Shown here: positions 40,966-52,775 of the stretch, in pieces
Numbering within the stretch: position 1 is the stretch's first letter
Layout of the letters: every line of letters starts with the position of its first letter
NCBI GenBank assembly: GCA_029237695.1
Contig: CM055279.1
Span: 59,221,530 to 59,285,529 of the forward strand
From: Conchocele bisecta
Taxonomy: Eukaryota > Mollusca > Bivalvia > Lucinida > Thyasiridae
DNA length: 64,000 nt
Direction of reading: 5' to 3'
Made by a program: the position numbers and the translations under genes
The notes under the pieces: generated by a model
What the model was told of the DNA's origin: nothing
Database searches by the model: none
Seen by the model: only the letters and a program-made list of their open reading frames with translations

Positions 40966-42222
40966 CACATCTGAGTGGACGTTTGCATATGAAAATAGCC
41001 TGATACCACCACTAGTCACTAGTAGTAAAATAAATATTACTAAATAATTACATCTGTATAACGGACACTTGGAAATGTTTAGAACTGGTGGAATAGTGAC
41101 ACAAGTATACACTTATTTAGTTTAAACAATATTTATTTCAAGTTGTGGCAAGTGATATATATATACATACAATTGAGAACAGGATTAGAAAACAAGCTTT
41201 TACACTTATGTGAATTCTTCTCCTGCAGAAGGTCAGTTTTACAATATGGCTAAGGAACAAGTTGGTGAAATAAGGTAACATTGTATGAACAAACCAACAA
41301 AAAAAATGTGTATATCAAAATGAATGCGTCACACCATGATGGAAGCGTATGTGGTGTTTGAACATCTCACTTACGCTGGACAGTACCGATCAGAAGGGAC
41401 TTAGCTAAAACGCAGACCGCTTTATCATGGTGCGCAGCATTGGTATTTATAATAGAAATTGAAGATATAGGCAAGCTCAACACCGCCAGAGCGAATGCTG
41501 AGGTAGTGTGACTGTCCAACGTATACATTCATGTTTAGCATGGTAATATGAAAACTTCGTTGAAAAGTTAACTAAACGCTGAATGGTTACTGGCTCCTGC
41601 TATCCGTATACAGGCGGGTGAGAATATACCTTGATCTCCATTAAATGTTTTACATTGAAATTAAAATATGAACAAACAAAAAATACTGAATGTTCTGAGA
41701 CACATGCGAACTGTCTTTTCTCTAAGAGAATGTAACTACGTCACCCCCGTCCCCGGACTACACCGCACAAAGCACACAGAACACTGCGTAGAGGCAAGAA
41801 TGCAAGGTAATGGTGCTTAGTGACCCACCAACACAATGAGTATCATTTAGGGCCAAGCAATTTAGATGAAGAAGGTAATAGTCCAATTTGATGTTCATTG
41901 TGGTAGGCAGTCAGATGATCAGGGTAAAAATAAAAATAAATGTATTATGATCAATATAAATGAGGAACATGTATAAAATGAGGCTAGCGAGGACAATTAT
42001 GCATTAAGTGTGGTCAATGTTTTATCTAATAGGTTACATGTACATGCATACATACACATGCATGCATACACTTATACACGCGTATATATACATACAAATG
42101 TATGCACGCATACATGCGAAATATTTACGTCAAGAGAATCGTCTTGTGGCTAGCAAGTATGTACTTATTTAATTCCTATAAAGAACATTGTGTGCCTACT
42201 GCGTGGGCATGTACCTTTAATA
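40966..42222. mobile_element. TTAA-family MITE interrupted by a 1.04-kb insertion
   Basis: The inner MITE part ('catatgaaaatagcctgata', 'gaactggtggaatagtgaca') ends at 41119 and resumes at 42163 ('aattcctataaagaac' .. 'gtgggcatgtaccttt-aa'). In the uninterrupted copy at 8422 these two parts are contiguous. The left end of this MITE is degraded. Confidence 0.8.
41120..42162 (-). mobile_element. 1.04-kb insertion with 9-bp target duplication
   Basis: Flanked by acttattta at 41111-41119 and 42163-42171. No inverted ends. At its left edge the minus strand reads 'cttgaaataaatattgttta', a polyadenylation signal close to the end, which would suit a retrotransposed transcript on the minus strand, though no poly-A tail is visible. 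A 'catacatacacatgcatgca' microsatellite occupies 42040-42115. No ORF of note. Confidence 0.6.
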
Positions 42223-42364
42223 TGCTAATTTTAAAGTTGAAAGTAACTATTCTTCCTAAATGGCTGTCTTCAATCTCACTTGTACATAATGGCCGTGGTT
42301 CTATGCTGGTAATATGTTCGCCAATCTGTCTGCCATCTCACTACAATTACATTACACAAGTAGT

Positions 42365-42590
42365 TAAGGCCGGGGACTACGAATTAACAATTCGTTCCCT
42401 CAATTTAACAATTAGTTCCCACGAAATAACAATTCGTTCGTGGGAACGAATTGTTATATCGTGGGAATGAATTGTTAATTCGAGGGAAGGAATTGTTAAA
42501 TTGAGGGAACGAATTGTTATTTCGTGGGAACGAATTAATAACAAAAATCCATGTCCCCTACGGGCTCCGTACGTTCGCCCGGGAAACGTA
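42365..42590. mobile_element. Foldback element of 'aacgaattgttatttcgtgg' words, copy 1
   Basis: Alternating 'aacaattcgttccc(t/a)' and 'gggaacgaattgtta' words in both orientations, ending in 'tccatgtcccctacgggctccg'. Copy 2 at 43568-43715 carries the same 'ggggctccgt' end at both sides. Confidence 0.75.
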
Positions 42591-42756
42591 ATATCTACTT
42601 GGTAACATAATAAAAAGAGTAATGATTCATTTCTATGGCGGCAATTTTGGACATTTCTTTTTCAACAACTAATATGAAAGACTTGAAAACAGTTGAGAAA
42701 CTAAATATTGCAATTTCGTCCAACCTCAGTGGATGTTGAGGTTTTGTTTATCGGAC

Positions 42757-43315
42757 TTTATCCCGTCAACACAGTGCGTATGTGCCGTGAAACACGGTGC
42801 CGTGAAACGTTTTTGATATCCAGTCAATACTAATTTTGCATTTTAGAGCCATTTGTAGGTGTTGACGGGATAAATAGAATAGTAGGTTAGTGCCGTGAAT
42901 GGGAAAAAATATCTGGCGCGGACGGAAACGGGATGTGCTCGGCAGAGCCTCGCCCATCCCGTTTCCTGAGCATTGTCATATATTTTTCCCATTCACGGCA
43001 CTAACCTACTATTCTCTATTTATCCCGTCAACACAGTGCGTATGTGCCGTGAAACACGGTGCCGTGAAACAGTTTTGATATCCTGTCAATACCATTGCGT
43101 ATGAATATGTGCGGTTGTCGATTCTCCGATTTTGAAGATGTGGCTGGGGTTATTTATTTTGCATTTTAAAACTGTTTGTAGTGTTGACTGGATAAATGTA
43201 ATAGTAGGTTAGTGCGGCACGGCACGGAAACGCGATGGGCTCGGCACATACCGTTTCCTAAGTCTTGCCAGATATTTTTTCCCATTCACTGCACTAACCT
43301 ACTATTCTCTACATA
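42757..43315. repeat. Two tandem 'tagtaggttagtgccgtgaa' hairpin repeats
   Basis: 'tttatcccgtcaacacagtg' + 'cgtatgtgccgtgaaacacg' occurs at 42758 and 43018. Each is followed by a ~125-bp foldback: 'agaatagtaggttagtgccg' .. 'ggcacggaaacg' .. 'cgtttcctgagc' .. 'actaacctactattct' (42880-43018 and 43197-43315). Other copies: 61323-61632 and part at 63450-63525. Confidence 0.9.
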
Positions 43316-43567
43316 ATGGGTTTAATGGCACAATACGTATTAGGCGGGCATGATTGGATGTCACTTTTATTATCATTTGGCGGACTTTCATGATTTGAAG
43401 CTACATCATGTATTAATGCAAACTTAATCTCAATATGCCGTCACAAGTTGACATCATTTTCGGAAAATGCTTTTTGCAAACATAGCGGAGTGACATGGGA
43501 TGTAGTTTCAAAGCCAGACCATTTGTCATTATTGTTAATTCTAAAAATAATTCCGCGCTTTCTCTTT
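43316..43567. other. Unassigned intergenic sequence
   Basis: No gene or repeat recognised. Confidence 0.3.
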
Positions 43568-43715
43568 AATGTAATACGACGGAGCCCCGCAGGGGACGTA
43601 GAATTTGTTTTTTATTTATTCGTTCCCACGAAATAACAATTCGTTCCCTCAATTGTCATTTCGAGAGAACGAATTAATAATACAAAATACATGTCCCTGC
43701 GGGGCTCCGTAGATA
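43568..43715. mobile_element. Foldback element of 'aacgaattgttatttcgtgg' words, copy 2
   Basis: Starts 'acggagccccgcaggggacg' and ends 'tgtccctgcggggctccgta', with 'ttcgttcccacgaaataaca' between. A run of G follows at 43722-43736. Confidence 0.8.
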
Positions 43716-43736
43716 GGGGTGGGGGGGGGGGGGGGT

Positions 43737-44035
43737 GAAATACGCGTTAGAAAACGAACTTATTAGAAAACGACTCACAAACTGATTACTGACATGAAAA
43801 CCCAGAGTGACGGGAGAAGAGATTGGACTATACAACACATAGCTCAATATTGAGATGTCCACTACAGGTAACGTATTGCTAAATAGAAAGAGGAACGTAT
43901 ACAGCGAGAAGTTCATAATATGGTATGATCAATTATTTATTTTGGATTCATCCCAAGAAAACGTCAACTTATCATAACAATACAGTTTTATATTTACAGT
44001 CTATTTGTCCGCTTATGTTATATATGGATCGTATA
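43737..44035. other. Unassigned intergenic sequence
   Basis: No gene or repeat recognised. Confidence 0.3.
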
Positions 44036-44545
44036 TGTATGGAAACGTCCTGGTGTCAATGCTAAAATATATGTATCTCCCAATGCTAACTCCTAATTCG
44101 GAGATAATATCTCCTAATTAGGACTTAGTATCTCCTAATTAGAACTTACTATCTCCTAATTAGGTGTTACTATTTCCTAATTCGGAGATAAAACATTTTT
44201 TTAACATTGACACAGACAGTACGTCTTAATTAGGGAATATTAAGTCATAATTAGCAATTATTAAGTCCTAATCCTAATTAGGTGATCATACTTCCTAATT
44301 AGGAGTTCCTAATATATAATGTTTCCTAATTAGGATATATTAAGTCATAATCATAATTAGGAGATATTAACTCCTAATTAGGAGTTACTAAGATATACTG
44401 AGCCTAATTAGGAGATAGTAATTCCTAATTAAGTGTTACTATCTCCTAATTAGGACTTATACTTACTATCTCCTAATTAGGAGTTAGTATCTCCTAATTA
44501 GGAGATGAAAATATTTTAGCATTGGCACCAGGACGCTTCCATATA
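44036..44545. mobile_element. MITE with cctaattagg palindromes, copy 2
   Basis: Ends 'tatggaaacgtcctggtgtc' / 'ggcaccaggacgcttccata' with the same 'aatgctaaaatata' subterminal words as copy 1. The interior has more than fifteen 'cctaattagg' palindromes with variable spacers. Confidence 0.9.
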
Positions 44546-44633
44546 TACATGTATGACTGATTATTTAATATGATAGTCTTTAGTAAATGACCGATTTCAT
44601 ACGAAATAAAGCTAAGGTTTAATAAATATCTTA

Positions 44634-45152
44634 TTAAAGGTACATGCCCACACAGTAGGCACAAAATGTTCGTTATAGGAACTAAATCAGATTGTTTTGT
44701 ATAATCTGTGGATATGACATTTTCTGGCAAAATAAACATTCATACTCCATTACCCAACGCATTGATTGGCATTATTATGCATTCTATACCAGATGTAAAT
44801 TTCCACTGATATCATGGGCGATAACCGTGTTTCCTTAAAATGTCAACGGATATTACTATTTATTCTCTGTATTTATTTGTAGATGTGCAACGATCATACT
44901 CTATAATCTGTCGAAAATATTTTTCGTTCAGGTAACGCATTTAATTAGTATAAATAATTAAAAAATATCATATGAAAATAGCCTGATACCAACGTGCGTC
45001 ACTATCAGCAAAATACATATTACTAAATGATTATATACATGTATGTGTAGCGGACACTAGAACTGGTGGAATCGTGATACAATTATACACTTATTTAATT
45101 CATATACAGAACAGTTTGCGCCTACCGAGTGGGCATGTACCTTTAAATCATA
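44634..45152. mobile_element. TTAA-flanked MITE, copy 4
   Basis: TTAA-AGGTACATGCCCACACAGT .. ACCGAGTGGGCATGTACCT-TTAA. The interior is in the opposite orientation to copies 1-3. Confidence 0.9.
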
Positions 45153-45224
45153 AACACTAATTTTCGGCGACCCTAAAACTTCCTACACGTTTCATGGCCT
45201 TTCCATATAACCTTGATATGTTTA

Positions 45225-45430
45225 TGTGAGTGGAGAAATGAGGCTTATGGGTTTCGCGACCAGTGTAGATCCAGATCAGCCTGTGCATCTGCACAGTCTG
45301 ATCAGGATCTGCACTATTCGCCATTCAATCACTGAAACATCCGTCATGTTTCTAACAATGAATATAGATCGTTAGCAGGCTGCAGAAATGTGCTATTTGA
45401 TCTGGAGCTTCACAGGTCACATATCAGAAT
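45225..45430 (+). repeat. Dispersed 'gaccagtgtagatccagatc' element
   Basis: 'gtggagaaatgaggcttatg', 'gatcagcctgtgcatctgca', 'cagtctgatcaggatctgca' and 'catccgtcatgtttctaaca', the counterpart of 27830-28010 in opposite orientation. Confidence 0.75.
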
Positions 45431-45887
45431 AGACATCAGACACTAGCTTAGTATTATCGTATATCTTATGAGCAACAGAGCCTCAAACATAGATCATGCC
45501 AGGCTAATGGGATTTGCTATATCGAACTTATTCGCCAAGGCTATGAAACCCGTAGAAATTCCGAGACTTTCCGAGTAGAGGAATATCTAATGTTTCCGAG
45601 CCGATCCGGATGAACTTTATGTAGAAGTTATAGTTCACATATTGAATTTGTAATAAATTAATTTCGTAGCGAGCGATAGCGATCAAGAAATTAATGTATT
45701 AAATGTTTAATATGTGTACTATAACGTACTTATTGTTTACCAGCCCACTCGCGAAGCTCCGCCCCTAAACGTGATTTCGAATCTCTGTACTAGTTTGTGA
45801 TTGGCGGTGTGACGTGACACGAAGTGTGTGTGTGGGCGGTAATATGCTTTGCGTCTTGTGAACTGATGACACAAGGAGTAGATAGAG

Positions 45888-48800
45888 AGAGAGAGAGACT
45901 CGCGTAACGGAACGACACAGAGAAAGAGACTCGCGCAACGGAACTACATAGAGACATAGACTCGCACAACGGAACGACACAGAGACAGAAACTCGCGTAA
46001 CCACAAAGGGACAGAGACTCGCGCAACGGAACGACACACATACAGAGACTCGCGCAACTACAAAGAGACAGAGACTCGCGCAACGGAACTACACAGATAC
46101 AGACACTCACGTAATGGAACGACACAGAGACAGAAACTCGCGCAACGGAACTATACAGAGACAGAAACTCGCGTAATGGAACTACACAGAGACAGAGACT
46201 CGCGCAAAGGAACGACACAGAGACCGAAACTAGCGTAACGGAACTACACAGAGACAGAGACTCGCGCAACGGAACGACTCAGAGACAGAAACACGCGCAA
46301 CGGAAGGACACAGAGACAGAGACTCGCGCAACGGAACTACACAGAGACAGAAACTCGCGCAACGGAACGAAACTCAGACAGCGACTCGCGTAATGGAACG
46401 ACACACAGACAGAGACTCGACCAACGGAAAGACACAGTGACAGAGACTCGCGCAACGGAACGACACAGAGACAGAGACACGCGCAACGGAACGAAACTCA
46501 GACAGAGAATCGCGCAATGGAACGACACAGAGACAGAGAATCGCGCAACGGAACTACACAGAGACTGAGACTCGCGCAACGGAACTACACAGAGACAGAA
46601 ACTCGCGCAACGGAACGACACTGAGACAGAGACTCGCGCAACGGAACGACACAGAGACAGAGACTCGCGTAATGGAAACACACAGAGACATAGACTCGCG
46701 CAACGGAACGACACACAGACAGCGACTCGCGTAATGGAACGACACACAGACAGAGACTCGACCAACGGAACGACACAGTGACAGAGACTCGCACAACGGA
46801 ACGACACAGAGACAGAGACTCGCGCAATTGAACGAAACTCAGACAGAGAATCGCACAATCGAACGACACAGAGACAGAGACTCGCGCAACGGAACAACAC
46901 AAAGACAGAGAATCGCGCAACGGAACTACACAGAGACAGAGACTCGCGCAACGGAACTACACAGAGACAGAAACTCGCGCAACGGAACGACACTGAGACA
47001 GAGACTCGCGCAACGGAACGACACAGAGAGAGAGACTCGCGTAATGGAAACACACAGAGACATAGACTCGCGCAACGGAACGACACACAGACAGCGACTT
47101 GCGTAATGGAACGACACACAGACAGAGACTCGCGCAACGGAACTACACAGAGACAGAAACTCGCGCAACGGAACGACACTGAGACAGAGACTCGCGCAAC
47201 GGAACGACACAGAGAGAGAGACTCGCGTAATGGAAACACACAGAGACATAGACTCGCGCAACGGAACGACACACAGACAGCGACTCGCGTAATGGAACGA
47301 CACACAGACAGAGACTCGACCAACGGAACGACACAGTGACAGAGACTCGACCAACGGAACGACACAGAGACAGAGACTTGCGCAACGGAACGAAACTCAG
47401 ACAGAGAATCGCGCAATGGAACGACACAGAGACAGAGACTCGCGCAACGGAACGACACATAGACAGAGACTCGCGCAACGGAACGACGATACAGAGACGG
47501 AGACTCGCTCAACGGAACGACACGGAGACAGAAACTCGCGCAACGGAGCGACACAGAGACAGAAACTAGCGTAATGGAACTACAGAGAGAGAGAGAGAGT
47601 CATTTGCGCAACTACAAAGAGACAGAGACTCACGCAACGGAACTACAAAGAGACAGAGTCTCGTGCAACTATAAAGAGACATAAACTCGCGCAACAGAAC
47701 TACACAGAGACGAGGACTCGCGCAACGGAACGACACATAAGACAGAGACTCGCGCAACGGAACGACACAGAGACAGGGACTCGCGTAACGGAACGACACA
47801 GAGACAGAATCTCGCGTAACGGAACGACACAGAGACAGAATCTCGCGTAACGGAACGACACAGAGACAGAGTCTCACTCAAAGGAACGACACAGAGACAG
47901 AAACTCGCGTAACGGAACGACACATAGACAGAGACTCGCGCAACGGAACGACACAGAGACAGAATCTCGCGTAACGGAACGACACAGAGACAGAGTCTCA
48001 CTCAAAGGAACGACACAGAGACAGAAACTCGCGTAACGGAAGGACACATAGACAGAGACTCGCGCAACGGAACGACACAGAGACAGAAACTCGCGCAGCG
48101 GAACGACACAGAGACAGAGACTCGCGCAAAGGAACGACACAGAGACAGAGACTCGCGCAACGGAACTACACAGAGACAGAAAGTCGCGTAACGGAACTAA
48201 ACAGAGACAGAGACTCCCGCAACGGAACTACACAGAGACAGAGACTCGCGCAACGGAACGATACAGACACAGAGACTCGCGCAACGGAACTACACATTGA
48301 CAGAGACTCGCGCAGCGGATCGACACAGAGACAGAAACACGCGCAACGGAACTACACAGAGACAGTGACTGGCGCAACGGAACGACACAGAGACAGAAAC
48401 TCGCGCAACGGAACTACACAGAGACAGTGACTCGCGCAACGGAACGACACAAAGACAGAGATTCGCGCAACTACAAAGAAAAACTGGCGTAACGAAACTA
48501 CACAGAGACTCGCGTAACGGAACTACACATATGCAGAGACTCCCGCAACGAAACGACATAGAGACAGAGACTCGCGCAACTACAAAGAGAAACTGGCGTA
48601 ACAAAATTACATAGAGACTCACGTAACGGAACTACACAGAGATCGAGACTCGCGCAACGGAACGACACAGCGACAGAGACTCGCGCAACTACAAAAAAAA
48701 ACTGGCGTAACGAAACTACACAGAGACTCGCGTAACGGAACTACATAGAGACAGAGAATCACACAACGGAACTACACAGAGACAGAGACTCGCGCAACGG

Positions 48801-49250
48801 AACTACACAGAGATGAGACACTCGCAAACGGAACTACACATAGACAGAGACTCGCGCTGCGGAACTACACAGAGACAGAGACTCGCGCAACGGAACGATA
48901 CAGAGACAGAGACTCGCGCAACGGAACTACACAGAGACAGTAACTCGCGCAATGGAACTACACAGAGACAGAAACTCACGCAACAGAACGAGACAGAGAT
49001 AGAAAGTCGTGTAACGGAACTACACAGAGACTACCGCAACGGAACTACACAGACACAGAGACTCGCGCAACGGAACGACACATAGACAGAGACTCGTGCA
49101 ATGGAACAACACAGAGACAGAGACTCGCGCAACGGAACGACGCAGAGACAGAGACTCACGCAACGGAACTACACAGAGACAGAGACTCGCGCAGCGGATC
49201 GACACAGAGACAGAAACTCGCGCAACGGAATTACAAAGAGAGAGACTCGC
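45888..49250 (+). repeat. 3.4-kb array of a 31-bp minisatellite
   Basis: About 105 copies of 'gagactcgcgcaacggaacg' + 'acacagagaca', with variants (tacacagag, cgtaacgg, actcagac). Larger blocks are themselves duplicated (46554-46800 resembles 46926-47170 and 47143-47350). The unit has no stop in any frame on either strand for the common variants, so ORFs up to 405 codons appear with a 31-residue protein period. They have no other coding features. Confidence 0.97.
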
Positions 49251-49261
49251 GAAAATACAAA

Positions 49262-49470
49262 TACATATTAATGCTAGCTCAAGTTATTTAGAGCTGGCAA
49301 TAATTATTTGAGTTTAAGTATATTTGGAGTTCCAGGAAAGCCAAATCTACATAAACTGAAATAAGTAATGCTAGCTCAAAATAATTAGAGCTAGCATTAC
49401 TATTTAAAGCTAGCTCCATATCATTGAACACATCTCAGAGCTAGCAATAATTATTTGGGTTTATGTACAT
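49262..49470. repeat. Inverted/direct 'aatgctagctcaa' repeat
   Basis: 'aatgctagctcaagttattt' (49271), 'aatgctagctcaaaataatt' (49368), the inverse 'gagctagcattac' and a 45-bp repeat 'agct(g/a)gcaataattatttg' at 49291 and 49441. Confidence 0.75.
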
Positions 49471-49792
49471 TTGGCGTTCATATGACCATGCGACGCAATG
49501 GTTAAACTCACAGGTCAGCGGGCAATCACAATACAAGTTCCGCGAGATATCTTCCCCATATTTTCCACGAAGCGATCAATGGATTTGGCAACTGTCCAGA
49601 TAGGTTGGTTTTACCCTTGTGCATAATAATTAAATTGTTTCGTTTTCAAATCAGTATTCGCTGGCAGGTTAAGGACTAGAAATCAGAAAACACAGGTACG
49701 AAATATATACTTTTTATATTTTCATGACTAAAAGATTGTGAAATATATTGTAAACTAGCATTATAATAATATAATCATGTCATTACATGCAC

Positions 49793-50272
49793 TTAAAGGT
49801 ACATGCCCACTCAGTAGACACAAATGTTCCACCAGTTCTAAATAATTCAAGTGCCGCTATACAGATATACTGATTTTTTTTATTTAGTAATATTTATTTT
49901 ACAGATAGTGACGCGCGGTATCCGGTTATTTTCATATGTAAATGAGGCATGATATTTTTTAATTATTTATACTAATTAAATGCGTCAGTGAAACAATAAT
50001 ATTTTAGACATATTATAAAGTATTATCATTACACATCAAAAAATAAAGACAGAATAAATAGTAATCATGTCCGTTAACATTTTAAGGAAACAAAGATATC
50101 GCCCCTGATATCAGTGTGGAAATTTACATCTGATATAAAATGTATGATAATGCCAATGAATACGTGGGGTAATGGTGAATGAATGTTTATATTTGCCAGA
50201 AAATGTCTCCGATGATGTCTCTGCTATAAAGAACATGTTGTGCCTACTGAGTGGGCATGTACCTTTAATCAA
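49793..50272. mobile_element. TTAA-flanked MITE, copy 5
   Basis: TTAA-AGGTACATGCCCACTCAGT .. ACTGAGTGGGCATGTACCT-TTAA, with interior as copies 1-3. Confidence 0.92.
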
Positions 50273-50609
50273 TACCATAGTAGCTGTTATAACTTCCATG
50301 TAATTATAGACACATATGTTCAGCTGTTATGATCGAATATATCTCAAGTTATTCCTTTTTAGCCGCTGTTTTGGATACTATGTTCATCCCATCCGTACGT
50401 CCGTTCATATGTCCATGTGACATGTTTCTTGTAAGTCATAAACCGTTAAGTTCTGAGTACATAACTATAATTACATTGCATTGCACTGCATTACATACGC
50501 GTTATGACGGAGTAGTTATTCCAAATGTGCGTTTGAAGCGTTCTTTAATTTCTACTTCGTGGAGAGTGACATAAGAATTTTGCTAATACACACTTTATTA
50601 GGTAAGTTT

Positions 50610-50960
50610 ATGGTAATATCTGTCATATTGTAAAATTGTCTCTCAATAACAATATAGCGAAGAAATAGTGGACCGATTTTCGAAATGTAACTTTTCTTTT
50701 CTTAGTAGATCATTTTCAAGCTGTCTAGCTAGATTTCAGAATCAACTTCCAAAATGTTTCGTTTTTCCACTCCTCCTCCAGGTTCTCCACCTCTTTTTTC
50801 CCATATAAAAATCAATATTTGACCAATATCAAGAAATATAAAGAAGGTTCATTCTTAATGTTTTATAAAATTGAATATTATCGAAACAATTATTGTTTTG
50901 GCATTGTTAATGTGGCCGTACATTTTGGGGCAGGTTTTGTGAAACAGACAGCAAACCTGT
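50610..50960. mobile_element. Partial copy of the gtttcgtgaaacagacag element
   Basis: 'gaccgattttcgaaatgtaa', 'cactcctcctccaggttctc', 'aatcaatatttgaccaatat' and 'ggttttgtgaaacagacag' match the right half of 58858-59437. Confidence 0.75.
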
Positions 50961-51051
50961 GTATGATGACAAGTCTCCCCATTCGGACGTATATATGTAT
51001 ATGGGTGTGACTGGATACATATGACGTATGCGATTTGTCACCAGTGTAGCT

Positions 51052-51343
51052 CCTGTAGCCGACTTCATCGAAATTGCAAAGTATACTTTGAGGGAGTAAT
51101 CATTTATTTTTCCCGAAATGCATTATGTCATATAGAACTAACGACTGCATATATTTTATAATTAAAAGTATGCAGAATTATTATACTGAATTTATTACAT
51201 TATCACAGCCACAGCTGTGATAATGTAATAAATTCAGTATAATAAAAAATAATAAATTTATCCTTAAATTGAAAATTTCTCCCTGAAAATATACTTTGCT
51301 AGATAAATATACTTTGCAATGTTGGTGAAATCGGCTACTGATA
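51052..51343. mobile_element. Palindromic MITE with gtagccga ends, copy 1
   Basis: Ends 'gtagccgacttcatcgaaat' / 'ttggtgaaatcggctac' and subterminal 'gcaaagtatactttg'. The core is a perfect hairpin 'attatactgaatttattaca' / 'tgtaataaattcagtataat' around 'cacagccacagctgtg'. Copy 2 (56588-56880) is inverted relative to it. Confidence 0.93.
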
Positions 51344-51484
51344 ATAATAGCACCCTACCTTAGCCTCATAATGATCTATATTGCTTGTTAGAAGCATGAC
51401 AGGTGTTTCAATGATGGAATGATGAACATTGTATATCATGATCAGTCTGTGCGGATCAAATCAAGTATCGTCAAATAAAATACG

Positions 51485-52775
51485 AATCAATGCGTGCCAT
51501 ACATGTAGCTGTACGATTAGCGGAATACATGTAGCTGCACGATTAGCGGAATACATGTAGCTGCACGATTAGTGAAATACATGTAGCTGCGCGATTAGCG
51601 GAATACATGTAGCTGCACGATTAACGAAATACATGTAGCTGCACGATTAGCGGAATACATGTAGCTGCACGATTAGCGGAATACATGTAGCTGCACGATT
51701 AACGGAATACATGTAGCTGCACGATTAGCGGAATACATGTAGCAGCACGATTAGCGGAATACATGTAGCTGCACGATTAACGGAATACATGTAGCTGCAC
51801 GATTAACGGAATACATGTAGCTGCACGATTAGTGGAATACGGAATACATGTAGCTGCACGATTAACGGAATACATGTAGCTGCACGATTAGCGGAATACA
51901 TGTAGCTGCACGATTAACGGAATACATGTAGCTGCACGATTAGCGGAATACGGAATACATGTAGCTGCACGATTAGCGGAATACATGTAGCTGTACAATT
52001 AGCGGAATACATGTAGCTGCACGATTAACGGAATACGGAATACATGTAGCTGCACGATTAGCGGAATACATGTAGCAGCACGATTAGCGGAATACATGTA
52101 GCTGTACGATTAGCGGAATACATGTAGCTGCACGATTAGCGGAATACGGAATACATGTAGCTGCACGATTAGCGGAATACATGTTGCTGTACGATTAGCG
52201 GAATACATGTAGCTGTACGATTAACGGAATACGGAATACATGTAGCTGCACGATTAACGGAATACGGAATACATGTAGCTGCACGATTAGCGGAATACAT
52301 GTAGCAGCACGATTAGCGGAATACATGTAGCTGCACGATTAGCGGAATACATGTAGCTGCACGATTAGCGGAATACATGTAGCTGTACGATTAACGGAAT
52401 ACATGTAGCTGCACGATTAACGGAATACGGAATACATGTAGCTGCACGATTAGCGGAATACATGTAGCTGTACGATTAGCGGAATACATGTAGCTGCACG
52501 ATTAACGGAATACGGAATACATGTAGCTGCACGATTAGCGGAATACATGTAGCTGCACGATTAGCGGAATACATGTAGCTGCACGATTAACGGAATACAT
52601 GTAGCTGCACGATTAACGGAATACATGTAGCTGCACGATTAACGGAATACGGAATACATGTAGCTGCACGATTAGCGGAATACGGAATACATGTAGCTGC
52701 ACGATTAGCGGAATACATGTAGCTGCATGATTAGCGGAATACATGTAGCTGCACGATTAGCGGAATACATGTAAC
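51485..52775 (+). repeat. 1.3-kb array of a 26-bp minisatellite
   Basis: About 48 copies of 'cggaatacatgtagctgcac' + 'gattag'. The last bases alternate gattag/gattaa, and every few units carry an extra 'cggaata' (giving cggaatacggaatac), a higher-order pattern. The unit includes ACATGTAGCTGCA. Confidence 0.97.

Noticed and set aside
46337..47554. 405-codon minus-strand ORF
   Set aside because: It is the 31-bp minisatellite read through cycling frames; no start context, domain or non-repeat sequence.
45888..52775. CRISPR array
   Set aside because: The repeats are contiguous minisatellites without unique spacers, in animal nuclear DNA.
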